From Sabethes cyaneus (taxonomy: Eukaryota > Arthropoda > Insecta > Diptera > Culicidae), in assembly GCF_943734655.1 (NCBI RefSeq), contig NC_071354.1, positions 40,572,744-40,636,743 of the forward strand: a stretch of DNA of 64,000 bases, read 5' to 3'. The notes under the pieces were generated by a model. It saw only the letters and a list, made by a program, of their open reading frames with translations, searched no databases and had not been told where the DNA came from. A program made the translations under genes and the position numbers. Below are positions 10,970 through 22,600 of this stretch, in pieces (the first letter of the stretch is position 1; each line of letters starts with the position of its first letter).

Positions 10970-12085
10970 CCAGATCTCGACGTATCATGCATTTTTAAGT
11001 CATTTGGCATTTAAAAAAAATCGAAAACGACGATTTGACGTACTCCCCCATTTGGTGATTTTTCAGCTTGCATACAAGTCAAACTTTGACGGCTTTGCGG
11101 CAGCAGTAAATCATGCTCAATTGCGCTGAAATTTTGCACAGGATCTTTTTCGTGGCAGAGAACATTTTGCAGGTTGTTCCGTTTGAAAATTCGAAGGTCA
11201 TTTTTTCCCATACATTCAACTGGCACCCTAATTGGATACAATAGACGCGGTAATCGCGGACGATGACAGGTTGCCTACAACGGAGAACTCAACGCAAATT
11301 ATTAAAGGAACGCAAAATTTGCATAAAGCTTTGCTCCTAGAAAATTTTAAGTTTAGGATTGTTTTTAGCAACTCCTTTTGATGCCTATATCTATCTTGAA
11401 ACTCTTAATTGAAAGTTTTAAAGTAGAAAGTCTATGATATGATGATTATGACATGACATGATGGAAATTTCCACCAAAAATTTGTTCACATACCAATATG
11501 AAGAAGCTTATAACCATGAAGATTATAATAATGAATGCAACGAAGAATACACTATTGAATTACAGATGCAAAGATTATGAGTTAAATTGGAGACATTATA
11601 CGAAGTTCATATTGAAAAGATAATTGCCACCCGCAACTGAGAGCCTCTACCGTTCGTTCTTCCACCTTGAATTGCGCACTGTCTATTACTTACCAGTTAC
11701 TAAACTCTCTTTCAGAGAAACACTGATGGTGAGGAGGGGGGAGATGTAGCACATAGCAGCACCTCCTTCACACAGTTGTTTCGACTTTTTTTTTGTAATT
11801 TTCCACCACTGTGGAACCACGGTCCTCCTCTAATCATTATTATAAAAAACAAGCCATCAAAACGGTAAAAAGTCGCAAAGTAGTAATTTGCCCTGGCCGC
11901 AGCTCAAGCCTCAAAACTCTTAAAATCGCTAATGGGCATGTATTGCCACAAAAAATCAATACCAGCTGCGATTTATATTCATTTTGGAATAGTTATTGGA
12001 AATTTTTGTTTAATTTAGATATGAACAATATGCCCTTTAAAACTTCTAAAGTGCGTTACTCAAAAATTTACCCAACGTTTTGCCT
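10970..12085. other. Unassigned sequence
   Basis: No gene found. Short frames (76 and 95 codons) show no recognisable protein character. Confidence 0.5.
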
Positions 12086-12210
12086 TTCTACTATATAAAT
12101 ATATAGTATAAAGGTATAGAAATCACTTGGAAAACCGGAAATGGAAAGAAGGTCCTGCGGGTCGAATGTCATATACCATTCGACTCAGTTTCGAAAACTG
12201 AGCATTTTCT

Positions 12211-12256
12211 GTGTGTGTGTATGTATGTGTGTGTGTATGTGTGTGTGTGTGTATGT
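12211..12256. repeat. TG/TATG microsatellite
   Basis: Alternating TG with TATG interruptions located just inside the left end of the interspersed repeat. Confidence 0.9.
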
Positions 12257-12802
12257 GACGCTTTCAATCTCACTCACTTTTCTCGGAGATGGCTGGACCG
12301 ATTTTAATGTTCTTAGTGTCAAATGAAAGGTCTAGGTGTCCCATTGGTCGCTATTGAATTTCATACTGATCGGACTTTTAGTTCAAAAGTTATGTATAAA
12401 AATACGAAAAATATGGGACTTCATTATCTCATAGGTCTCTTAACCGATTTGAACAAAATTGATTGCATATGAAAGAGGAGCCTTGCAAACCCTTAACTTC
12501 CAAATTTCATGACGATTGGACTTGTAGTTTGAAAGTTACATAAAGAAATGTGAAAAAATAGTATTTAAAACATATTTATGTAACATATAAGCATTAATTT
12601 AATGAAAAATATCACACATTTTATGATTATTTGAAAATTACTGCTGAGATCTATCAAACGAAACCGAGTTATTTAAAATCGGACGGTTCATTCAAAAGTT
12701 ATTCAAACTTTAACACTTAAGCACCGTACATTAAACCGTTAAAACGTGTGAAACCAAAACATATCAATCAAATGTTGATTGTATTCAATGTATGAGATGT
12801 GT

Positions 12803-12866
12803 GTGATGTATGTGTGTATGTATGTATGTATGTATGTATGTGTGTATGTATGTATGTATGTATGTG
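12803..12866. repeat. TATG tetranucleotide microsatellite
   Basis: About 14 TATG/TGTG units run from roughly 12803 to 12866. Confidence 0.9.
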
Positions 12867-12966
12867 ATGACAATTTGCAATTTTAAAATTTGCAGTGAAA
12901 TTCAAGAAAAGTGGGAAACATGTCAATTGTCTGAAGTTTTTGAAGCCTCTTAGTGGAATACGAACT

Positions 12967-13146
12967 CTGAAATTAAAGAAAAGAAAAAACTTTTACCGAC
13001 TAAATTCCACTATTTAATATTCATGCGCGACAGATACGTATACGCTTTGAAATAAGACACTGATGAAGCCTGCACGTCGTAGGCGAACTACGTATCTGTT
13101 GCAAATAAATATTAATCGAAAAGTTTTTTCTTTTCTTTGATTTCAG
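12967..13146. mobile_element. 180-bp MITE-like element with a hammerhead-like core
   Basis: Terminal inverted repeats of about 28 bp begin CTGAAATTAAAGAAAAGAAA at 12967 and end with the matching complement at 13146. Inside, cagatacgta (13031-13040) pairs with tacgtatctg (13089-13098). Between them lie CTGATGA (13060-13066), a gcct/aggc stem and GAA (13085-13087), the order expected for a hammerhead ribozyme. Confidence 0.6.
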
Positions 13147-13184
13147 ATTTCAATTGTCATTTTCTTCACTTGCTGTTACTCACA

Positions 13185-13270
13185 ATTGTACAAGAAAAGC
13201 AAAAAGCGAAGAAAAGCAGTTTATGCTTAAATAAACTGCTTTTCTTCGCTTTTTGCTTTTCTTGTACAAT
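13185..13270. repeat. Perfect 39-nt inverted repeat with 8-nt loop
   Basis: Positions 13185-13223 are an exact reverse complement of 13232-13270, separated by tgcttaaa. The arm is purine-rich on one side (aagaaaagcaaaaagcgaag). Open frames on both strands encode near-identical peptides because of the symmetry and are not genes. Confidence 0.95.
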
Positions 13271-14440
13271 AGGTATAGTGGTGTATAGAATCAAAAATAC
13301 TAGTGAGTTGATTTTTCCAAATAAATTTGTACAAATTCCAAACAAATTCTGCGCATCAATAGATGCTCTTTTCAATCAATAGATACTAGATCTTAGAAAT
13401 GTTATATGAAAAATAGGAAGTAAACGTTGCACGGATGAAATTTTGTAAGATTTGTTTTCGTTAGTGATATTTCAAAGGACAGATGTCTTATGGCATGTAT
13501 CATGTTTTAATAAATAAATCACAAAAAGACAAGCACTGGGAATCATATCGATCGTATTTCCCATTCTCAAGCATGTTTATGGCGCAGCTTTGGCACTATT
13601 TTTCGACCTCATCTTGTTTTCCTAATCCTCTAACATTGTAAAAACGATGCGATCAAGCTAATGACTATCTTTTCATGAAAGTACATTCAAAAGAAGCTTA
13701 AGTTTTGATTTTCATGCAAAAATAATTATCTGAAGGAGCACTAGCTAAGAAAAAGTTCAATTTCTCGTTTTCATATCTAATGCTCTATTCAGTAATTTTT
13801 TTCTAATTCAGATATATTGCAAAATTGAAGCCAAGCAAACCAATAGTAAAATTTTGAGATCAATCATTTTGTTGTAGATATCCTTTTTCTTCAAAAGCGA
13901 AATATAATAATAATTTTTCTGAACTCTTGTTTTTCAAAGATGCTAACTTTTGAATGCATGGTATTAATATCAAAATATCAAAAAATCTGCTATGAACAAA
14001 TACTTCATATTGTCAATTCAAAACAAGTTTCGTATGTGGCTCTGAAGCCCGAAAGTTAAGGCCGTCTGTAGACCCGTTAGAGGGTTAATTTCTAATTTTC
14101 TATACATATTCATGCAGGTCTGTAAAAATTATCTTTTGTGTTTACATTATTTTTCTATAAATATTATAAAACTAAATAAGATGTTCATCAAGTAACGTAA
14201 ATGACGCTTACATGTATTTACGCACCCAAGGAAAGAAAATATAATTATTCTACAGAATACGTTGTGAATTTTACTGGCAAATAAGGATTTTGAGGAATAC
14301 GGAACGGATATTTAAAAATATAGTCTAATATAACATCTATACATCTACAATTAAGTTCCTGAGAAATTAAATAATGATTATTGTGGCAGTAGAAAGGCTA
14401 GGTCACGCCGCTAGGTGGATTAATTCGGTTTTTTTTTTAA

Positions 14441-17220
14441 ATTCGGCTCAAGGGTGTAATACAAACCAACTGTTTCTCTTTAAGATTATATAAAAATTAA
14501 GGGTCAAGTATGTTAGGCTTTGTTAAAAAGTTTAGTAAAAAAATCGCAAAACATTCAAGACCAAACTAGCACGATTTCATTGTAGTCACGTCCCCGTCAA
14601 TAAACTGATTTCCCCTCGAACTTAATCAATTTTAAACCTCATTGAATCAATTAAAATTCAAACACCGCCTTCCACACCGGCCAGCCACCGCGAACGTCGT
14701 CCTAGTTAGTCAAGCATTGTAATCACATCTGCTCTTTAAACGTAATCAAATAGGATAACATAGTTTCGCGACGTGAACTACATACAGGCCCAACCCGCAC
14801 GCGCGAGTGTCGTCTTTAATTTCGAACACTCGTAAATCAACGCAGTGCACACACTTTTGGAATTAACCAACGAACGACATTCGGCGGGCGATTTTCAAAG
14901 CAAACAATAGTAAACCCTTTTTGCTCTCGGATGGGAATACCTAGCAGTTTTTTTTTCGTCTCTCTATTCCGCGGATTATTCCAATAACGCAATAACAAAC
15001 CGAGAGTCGGGTTTCACTAGCGTGCGCTTAAATTAATTCAATATAAATTTTTGAACCACTAACTGTTACCCGTGTACGGTGTACGCTTATGGAACCCTTG
15101 AATTATTTTTTTTTTCTACGCATCATCCATTCGCGTTGTTTGTGGAAAGGGATTTGTTGATGAAAATTCTGGTTAACCAATCGCAATTATGCGAAAGTGC
15201 AATGCGTAGGTACGTACGGAAGTAAATAGTTTCGAAATTAATTAACTGACGCTGGAACTCGAGCGTAGAATTGACAGATGATGGATGATTTGCCATTGTA
15301 TCAGTTTTTGGTGTTTCCTCTGATTTGATTAAAAAATCGAAGGGTTATTTGAAGTTCCTATTTTTATATATCTCGCCCTTGCGGGACAATATTTTTGGTG
15401 GTGGACCAAAAACAATCAGTTCGAGTTATCATACAAATTTATAAGACTTCATTGCAGTATATCGCAGCAATTTTTGATCGTCTCATCTTCTTAACCTCCC
15501 GTTTCAAGATTCTTCTAGGGAAACCTCATTCCAACCAAGGCAAAACCTGCCTTCCGCCTTCAGCAGCCACCACCTAAACTGGTAAGCTTTTATCTAAATT
15601 GAAATTTGATACTTTTGAGCAAGCAATAAAAATTTATCCTTTTCATTGAAGCACGGTCTGCTCCGGATACAGCGAACCTGTAGTCCATCGAACAAGCCCC
15701 GCAAGTGGAAGAGCAAACCGATTTGTTTGAGCTTCAGGCCAGAGTGGGGTGAAAATTTTTCAATGATGCAGAATACGACCGATTTTAGGTGCTATTTTGG
15801 TAGATGCAATCAAATACCATGAATCGTTAATGGGCAAGCTTTACCAGCGACGGTAGCTGAAGGTTCACACCTGGGTTAGGTTGTTTGGAATGCAATCATA
15901 ATGTCATGAATACTGGACCATGCAATTACCCATAAAGTTGAATTTAGAAATCCGCTCTATCTTGACCATGCAATTAACCATAAAGTCGAATTTAGAAATC
16001 TGTTTCGGTCCGAAACAATTAGCTTCCGTGCAGGTTTTTCAATTGCTTTAAGTGCAAGCCGGTATTTACCTACTCCGGTTTGATGGGCGATCAACGCTCC
16101 GGACAAAACGGCAAAGGCAGAAGGCTGTAACAAATGATGATCCAAGTCAACGAAAGATAACAAACGGCCACACTATCAGTGCTGAGTGGTTTCTACGAGC
16201 CTATTTGCCGGACACAACGAAAGCGACACCTAGCTAGTGCAAATACGAGCTAAATTTACCTGCCAGGCGCGTTTGAATGGAGTGTTATTTACATACCGTT
16301 GGAATTGCATTTCATATGCCCCATTTTGCGTGGACGTGGATGCTGCGCTGCGTGCTGAAAAGGGGTTTAACGATTTGAGGTGTAAAACCATGCAATTATG
16401 ATCTGTAAACCAGATTTTTACAAACAATTAAACTGCTAAACTTTGATGAGCGGAGAAATCTTACCGCAGCGCGTCTTAACGAGTTTGAATTTTAAGGAAA
16501 ATAATTGGCGAAATGTGTGAATAAACATAACTTTTTCTCATTTTTTATAATAGCAGATGAAATTTGGCACCGACCGCTGCGCTGTTTTTATTCATTGGCA
16601 ACTATCGCCCGGGTATCGATTGAAGGATAAACCATAATCGCACAGTTGAAAGTGAATGTTTATAATCGAAATGTGCGAAACATATGAGGAAAACATACAG
16701 TCGATGGAATTTTGCTCCGAAGGGAAAGTGATTAGCAAGTGTTGATTGTTTTTTTTTTGCGAGATTGCAGCAAAAAAAGCTCGTTCGAAAATTGGATTGG
16801 AACGTAAAAGTTTTCTTATATCAAGATGATTGCCAGGATTCACTACATAAGTTCTATAGGCAGGTACGCACATTCGCATCCGTTGCAAGCCTTTTGTTAG
16901 CCTATCGGTGCTATCGGTTCTCATTGATTTGAGCTTTCCATTGTTGCGTGTTTTTTTGACGAATTAAGTTTTAAAATCGTTTTCGGGTTCTTTTTATCAG
17001 GCATCAGGAGTTATTCTGCAGTTGCTTTTTCGGCAGATATTAGCTGTCCTTTGATCTGAGCCGCTTCGAAAATTCTTGCGGTTCATCAAACCAATGTGTA
17101 TTCGTAACACTTTTATTGTTGACTTAAAATCGTGGCTTTGCCATAGCAGTTGGCCGAAATTGTTGGATGTATGTTTCGAAGCACAGTAGCAAATGATTTA
17201 AAGACGGAATAGTTTTTGAA
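14441..17220. other. Unassigned sequence with a small direct repeat
   Basis: No gene recognised. A roughly 50-bp direct duplication is visible at about 15908-15955 and 15961-16008 (ccatgcaatta, then ccataaagt.gaatttagaaat). The 14.65-15.25 kb part is less AT-rich, but no open frame or promoter motif can be supported. Confidence 0.45.
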
Positions 17221-17239
17221 TACGATAAAAGCGCGAACG

Positions 17240-17445
17240 ACAGTGAGAGAGAGAGAAATAGATAGATAGATAAATAAAGATGAAGTTTTACTTGGAATTA
17301 GACATGAAATCAGGCCTAAAGAAGAATTTAAAGTTTTAAGAATTCAAAATTCTTGAAATTTTGAAACTGAATTAGACTTGAAACTGTATTAAAGTTGAAA
17401 TTTGACATGAAATTGGATTTGAAATTATGCTCGAAATATCTTTTT
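17240..17445. repeat. GA/GATA microsatellite and degenerate TTGAAATT minisatellite
   Basis: A (GA)n/(GATA)n patch at 17243-17275 is followed by drifting 12-13 bp units around 'ttgaaattgga'. The unit is like the one at 26345-26720. Confidence 0.7.
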
Positions 17446-18325
17446 TTGGTGTACCCAGTTGGTCGCTGAATAGCGTACAAAACTCTATGCAGGACCCATT
17501 CGTGCGCGGACTCCACGAACTGACCCTGAGATCTCTCTAACGATGACGAAGACGATGATGATAATGAGAAGAAAAATGATAGATAGATCGAATTTGTAAA
17601 TGTGCTTCGTCCTAGGCATTTTGTACTACATTTGAGTTCGTACACCCGTCATTAATTTTCCAATTCACAAATGAACCAAAAGGAGGACAAATCTCGGACT
17701 AGCAGTGGTTGTCAACTGATCAAGGCTCGACTCATGAAACGAATTTCATTTTCCATCCTCTTGGCATTTATGAACTATCTCAAGAGGGATCTACAAAATA
17801 AACGGAACACAGCATAACTTGGACATTCGCGGTAGTCGACAGACGCTTTAAACTATAGAGTCGCACCCGTTTCCCAACCCTCGAGACTAAATGAGTAATT
17901 CTCGTTGAAACGGAGCCACTGCTGACACAAGGTCTTCAAATATTGGAACTTTTGCACTTAATTGGTTGAATACGGTTGAAAAATAAGAATCGCTTTTTAA
18001 TACCTCGAAATTGTAAACCCCTCGTTCGCCAAGGGTTTAGCACCCTTTCAAAAAATAGTTGAATTTTCAGCAAATATTGAGATCTATATCATGTGATATT
18101 TCATAAATTTGCAATGAAACAACTAACAAATGTCATGGTTCTGTAAAGAAGAAGAAATAAATTTTTTTTGGCAGCCATCTTGGATTTGGTCGCCATATTG
18201 GATTTTATCAATAAGTCGCTGTTTTCGCCATGAGCCCTCCAACCGATTTTCGTTTTAAAACCACCATTGCACAGTGGGCAGAATCGATCAAAGAAACGGA
18301 ACTTTTTGTTGTCGCTGTTTTAAAG
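17446..18325. other. Unassigned sequence
   Basis: No gene or element termini recognised. A short acidic-codon frame near 17530-17580 is low complexity. Confidence 0.5.
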
Positions 18326-18327
18326 GG

Positions 18328-19175
18328 TAAAAAGTATATTAGGAAAAGGTATATGAAATTTTTTATTTTAATGCAACGTAATCTAGAAGTTTGTTTTGCC
18401 CCATTTTATTCAAGGTTTTTGTACTACATGTAAAATGTCAATTCGATACTTTTATGAAAGATTTTCAAGCATGCCTGTTGGGCAGGTTCAAAAAATCATA
18501 AGATCGAACGACGATCCAGTTTTTCACTAAAATGTCGTGTAAGCGAATGTTTTGCCTCTTTTTACTCTGCAACTTTTACTGAAAGCTGAGAAAGTATTGA
18601 TAGGACAAGGAGCAAATGTGAAAGTGCTACGATTTCGTTTAAAGTTGGTGTGTTTATTTTTAGTTGAAAAACTTTAGACCCATATTTTTTATTGGACGCT
18701 TGGGGTGCCCTTTTCTGAGTTAGGGTGGCCACAAAAATCGTCATGCTTTCCATGAACATGAAGTCACCCTGACTCAGAAAGGGGCACCCTAAACGTTCAA
18801 TTAAAACAATATGGGTCTAAAATGTTTCAACTAAGAACAAACACACCAAATCTGAACGAAATCGGAGCACTTTTACAGTTGCTCGTTTTCCTATCAACAC
18901 TTTTCAGCTTTTAGTGCAAGTTGCAGGGTAAAACAAGGCAAAACATTCCCTTACACGACATTTTTGTGAAAAGTTTGATCATCGTTCGATCTTCTGACTT
19001 TCTCAACCTGCCCAACTGGCAGGCCTTCTTAAAAATCTTTGACAAAAGTATCGAATTGACATTTTATCTGTAGTACAAAAACCTTGAGTAAAATGGGGCA
19101 AAACAAACTTCAAGATTATGTTGCATTAGAATAAAATTGTTCATATATGTACCTTTTTCGTAATATTCTTCTTCT
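18328..19175. repeat. Long fold-back element, about 400-bp arms
   Basis: 18328-18730 and 18763-19175 are reverse complements at what looks like 80-90 percent identity, with small indels and a spacer of about 32 bp. Landmarks include 'gtttgttttgccccatttta' (18391-18410) against its complement at about 19085-19110, and 'tagacccatatt' at 18676 against its complement near 18811. No coding frame is shared. A transcript would form a long imperfect dsRNA hairpin. Confidence 0.9.
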
Positions 19176-19442
19176 TTTCTAACCATAGAATCGCAAATTT
19201 GAGAGAGTTTGTACATGATTCTTTAAAAACTATTAGAAAATAGGTGTGAATGGGGCAAAATGGGCTACTTCCCGTCATTTCAGCGGGTTAAGACCATCAC
19301 CAATCGATTTTTCGTGATTTTTACCTTTGTTATACAATATAACAAAGGTTTAGGAATTGGTCGAAAAACACGAAGTCGATCTGAGGCCCGGAGGGTCGTG
19401 TCACATATACCAATCGATCAGGTTCGACGAATGAGCAATGTC

Positions 19443-19474
<32 letters not shown>

Positions 19475-19485
19475 TATGTGTGTGC
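19443..19485. repeat. TG microsatellite
   Basis: About 20 TG units with two TATG interruptions, placed as in the copy at 12.2 kb. Confidence 0.9.
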
Positions 19486-20810
19486 GCTTCAATTTTCAAT
19501 CGCCTATTTCTCGGAGATGGCTGAACCGATTCGTCTGCTATAACTTTTATTTTAAAGGTATTTTTATCTAGTATATCACTATTAAATGGTTTTGTGGTCT
19601 GACTTTTAGTTTAAAAGTTATAAGCAAAAATGTGAAAATTACGTGACACGATTTTCTCCGGAACCACATAACCGATTTCATCGAGCTTAGTACCAAATAA
19701 AAGCTCTTACTATTGCTAAACTTCACGCCAATTTTTATTGAAAACAAACAAGTGGTTTAAAAGTTATGCTTAAAAAACCAGTTTTGGCAAGGTCCAAATG
19801 ATCGCCTGTTTCTCAGAGATGGCCAAACCGATTTATGCGCTATTAGTTTCATTTGAAAGGTAATATAGCCGGATAGATCACTATTGAATTGTTTTTTGAT
19901 TGGACGTTTAGTTGGAAATTTATGAGCAACCGTATACACCACACCAAAATTAACTATAATTTATAATGATTTTAACCAAGTTAATTTGCCTAATTTCAAT
20001 TATTTTAATGTCAAACGAGAGGTTTTCACACTACGAATATGTATGCTAAATTTCATCAAACCTTTGGAACAGTTTTTTGAAATTGAATGCTCTATCGTCT
20101 GGTAGCATTTAAATTTTGACTAATCCCCCTAAAAGTAAAATAAAAAAAAATATTTTTCTTCAGTTTCAATATAACACATTGATGTGTTCTGCAAAGTTTT
20201 AGAGCATATTATTACAAGAAATTTTGCTGAAGACTGTAGCGTTCTATCTCTTCAGCGAAGATAGAGAAATCTTATTTATTGTAAATGTACTTGTAAAATC
20301 AGATTTTCTATTTCAGCTCTTTTTGTAATTGTTGTATGACTTTTTCATGTATTACAAAGTTGTACAAATAGTAAAAATACACAACTTTACTGAATATAGT
20401 ATACCTCTATGTCTGCTTGTTTAGGATCTGTAAACTTTGATTATAAATAATTTTGAATCCGAATTATTCGACTACCAAAAGACGGATGCATTTTAAACAT
20501 TTTACATTTGCTGATAGTTTTGCTGCATACAGACACCATTTTTCTATATGATGAAACGAGAGTTCGGGCCAATTGCGGTATACCTCACATGCTGCTTGCT
20601 TCGTTTCTGTGATTTTATGTCGGTTTATGCTGATGTTTTCCTAACAATTTAAAGTATTAATGCATCGAATAATTCTGACATTTTGCTCATAACAAGTTTA
20701 TTGAAGAACATACGTTAGTTAAACAATGATTTGTAACTATATAACAATATGGCATTCAAAAACCTACACATGTTATACAAAATACAACAGCGTGAGTAAC
20801 CGAAAGTTAA

Positions 20811-22029
20811 CCGTTATGTGTGCAACAGGGTACCCGGGTACCTTTTCAGTTTTAAAATAGTTATAACTCATTCAATTTAAAACATACGTCATTGAAATTT
20901 TGCGACATTGTAAAACTCGTTGATCTTAAGTTATTGCGGTTTTTTGGTGCATATCTATAAAGGGGATTAGCAATGAGAGGCACTTGAATTTTTTTATTAC
21001 GTAGGAGGGCGACAAGGGTACCCGGGTACCCATGATTTGCTATGTTCATAACTTTGGCTATCTTGAACCGATTTGGATGAAACCAGTGGCATTTGATTCG
21101 TACATTTATCTAGTTTTGATTAGATAAAGCGTTTGGCCATCAAATGACATGTAGTTCCCGGGAATCGATAATTCCGGAGCAACGTCCGGTAAAACGTAGG
21201 AAGCCGCTTGTTTTGAAAGAATATCAGCTTTCAGCGTATCTATAAGCTTTGAACTTGGCATTGTGGACCCTTTTTTCATCTTATTATATAAATTGGTGAC
21301 TTTAGATCGCATTGGCCATTCCAGAATTGGGTTCCTGTAGGGTTATAGATGGCCAGTTGGGTACATAACCCAATACTAGAATTGGTTTAGCGGATCTCTT
21401 AGATGTTTTGAACTGATATGGCCAGTTTAGTACTTATTAATAATTTCGGAATTGATTCCAAATGTATAACGGATGGTTCTACGTTTTGAACTGATCTGAT
21501 AATGCTAAGCATTATCTTGAATCCTGCGGTATCATCTGTGACCCCGTAGAAACCATTTTCGAAATAACCAATCAAAATACAACGAAATGTAAAAAATATC
21601 ACCTACCGAACTAATTCCAAGAACTTTGATACCCATATTGCTAGGTTTTACCTTCAATTCTGGACTGGCCACCCATGACCCCACAGCAACCTACTCCGGA
21701 ATGGCCAACCTGATTCATCTCGTTATATGAAATAGTTCATTGTATGAATTTTTAGAGGTTTTATATCCGCGTGACTGATTTTCGAGCAATACAATCAGTT
21801 CTCTACCTCACAGCGGACACTCTGTCGGAATTCCGAAATTTTGAGCCCCGTATGTCTTTTAATGGCCAAACGGCCGAATGATTCAAGACTAGATAAATTA
21901 ACGAATCAAATGACACCTATTTCATCAAAATCGGTTTAAAATTGTTGATGTTATAACAATATCAATTGTGGGTACCCGGGTACCCTTGTCGCCCTGCTAA
22001 AGGTGTTTTTTTTGTCGCACACATAACGG
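20811..22029. mobile_element. 1219-bp TTAA-flanked non-autonomous element, piggyBac-like
   Basis: TTAA occurs at 20807-20810 and 22030-22033. Immediately inside are inverted termini CCGTTATGTGTGC and GCACACATAACGG. Subterminal blocks with a GGGTACCCGGGTACC palindrome occur at about 20828, 21014 and (inverted) 21969. TTAA target duplication with short CC-starting termini is the signature of the piggyBac superfamily. No transposase is present; the short frames in it are not related to one. Confidence 0.75.
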
Positions 22030-22439
22030 TTAATAAAAATTGATGAAATTTATTCACGAAAACTTTATCGATGTGAATCAAATAGAATGGCATTACAGGA
22101 AATTATGCATAGCTCAAAAACCTATAAACTAGACCTTTACTACGCAATGTATTAAGAAATAATATATCTTCTTACAACTTACTTTTATTTGCACTTACCC
22201 ACTTTAGTAACAACTTACTCAGCAATTTAATGAGAAGAGGAACTATCAAAATTTGTAAGTGCTTCTATTTTGTGCAAATTTTGTAGATTTATGCAATTTC
22301 CAAAAATTTTATGTAAACCAACGCACAATGCAACGTTAACCAATAGATGAATTTTCCGAAGACGTGTCGATTTCTATCTCAAATAGCAAATAAGACCGTA
22401 TAACAAAGGTTCCTTTCACCACTAGGTGGATTAAATCAG

Positions 22440-22600
22440 GTTTTTACATAAGAAAAGTCTCTTTTTACCTCTTAAAAACAGCGGTTTTTTAGTCGATTTT
22501 ACCCACTGTGCATTGGAAAGCTGAGAAAAAATGTTACATAAAACATTCATAAAATTAGATGTGTAAGACCATTGAAAATCATTTCAAAAGTTTTTGTCAT
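22440..22600. other. Unassigned spacer
   Basis: AT-rich with no supported feature. Confidence 0.4.

Larger units (their letters stand above)
12088..14440. mobile_element. TG-bearing non-autonomous repeat, first copy
   Basis: The left part has ctttctactatataaatata, then a TG/TATG microsatellite (12211-12256) and 'tctcggagatggctggaccg'. The right end reads gctaggtggattaattcgg (14419-14437). The second copy at 19.3-22.4 kb has the same order: palindromic start, TG run, tctcggagatggct, and terminal ctaggtggattaa. Joining the ends into one element is inference. It contains a MITE and a hairpin. Confidence 0.55.
19325..22435. mobile_element. TG-bearing non-autonomous repeat, second copy, split by a TTAA element
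   Basis: The left end is a small palindrome (acctttgttata/tataacaaaggt, 19322-19350), followed by a TG run (19443-19485) and tctcggagatggctgaaccg. The right end (about 22400-22434) reads acaaaggttcctttc, then ctaggtggattaa. The interior is interrupted by 20811-22029. The pairing of ends across the insertion is inferred from the first copy. Confidence 0.55.
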
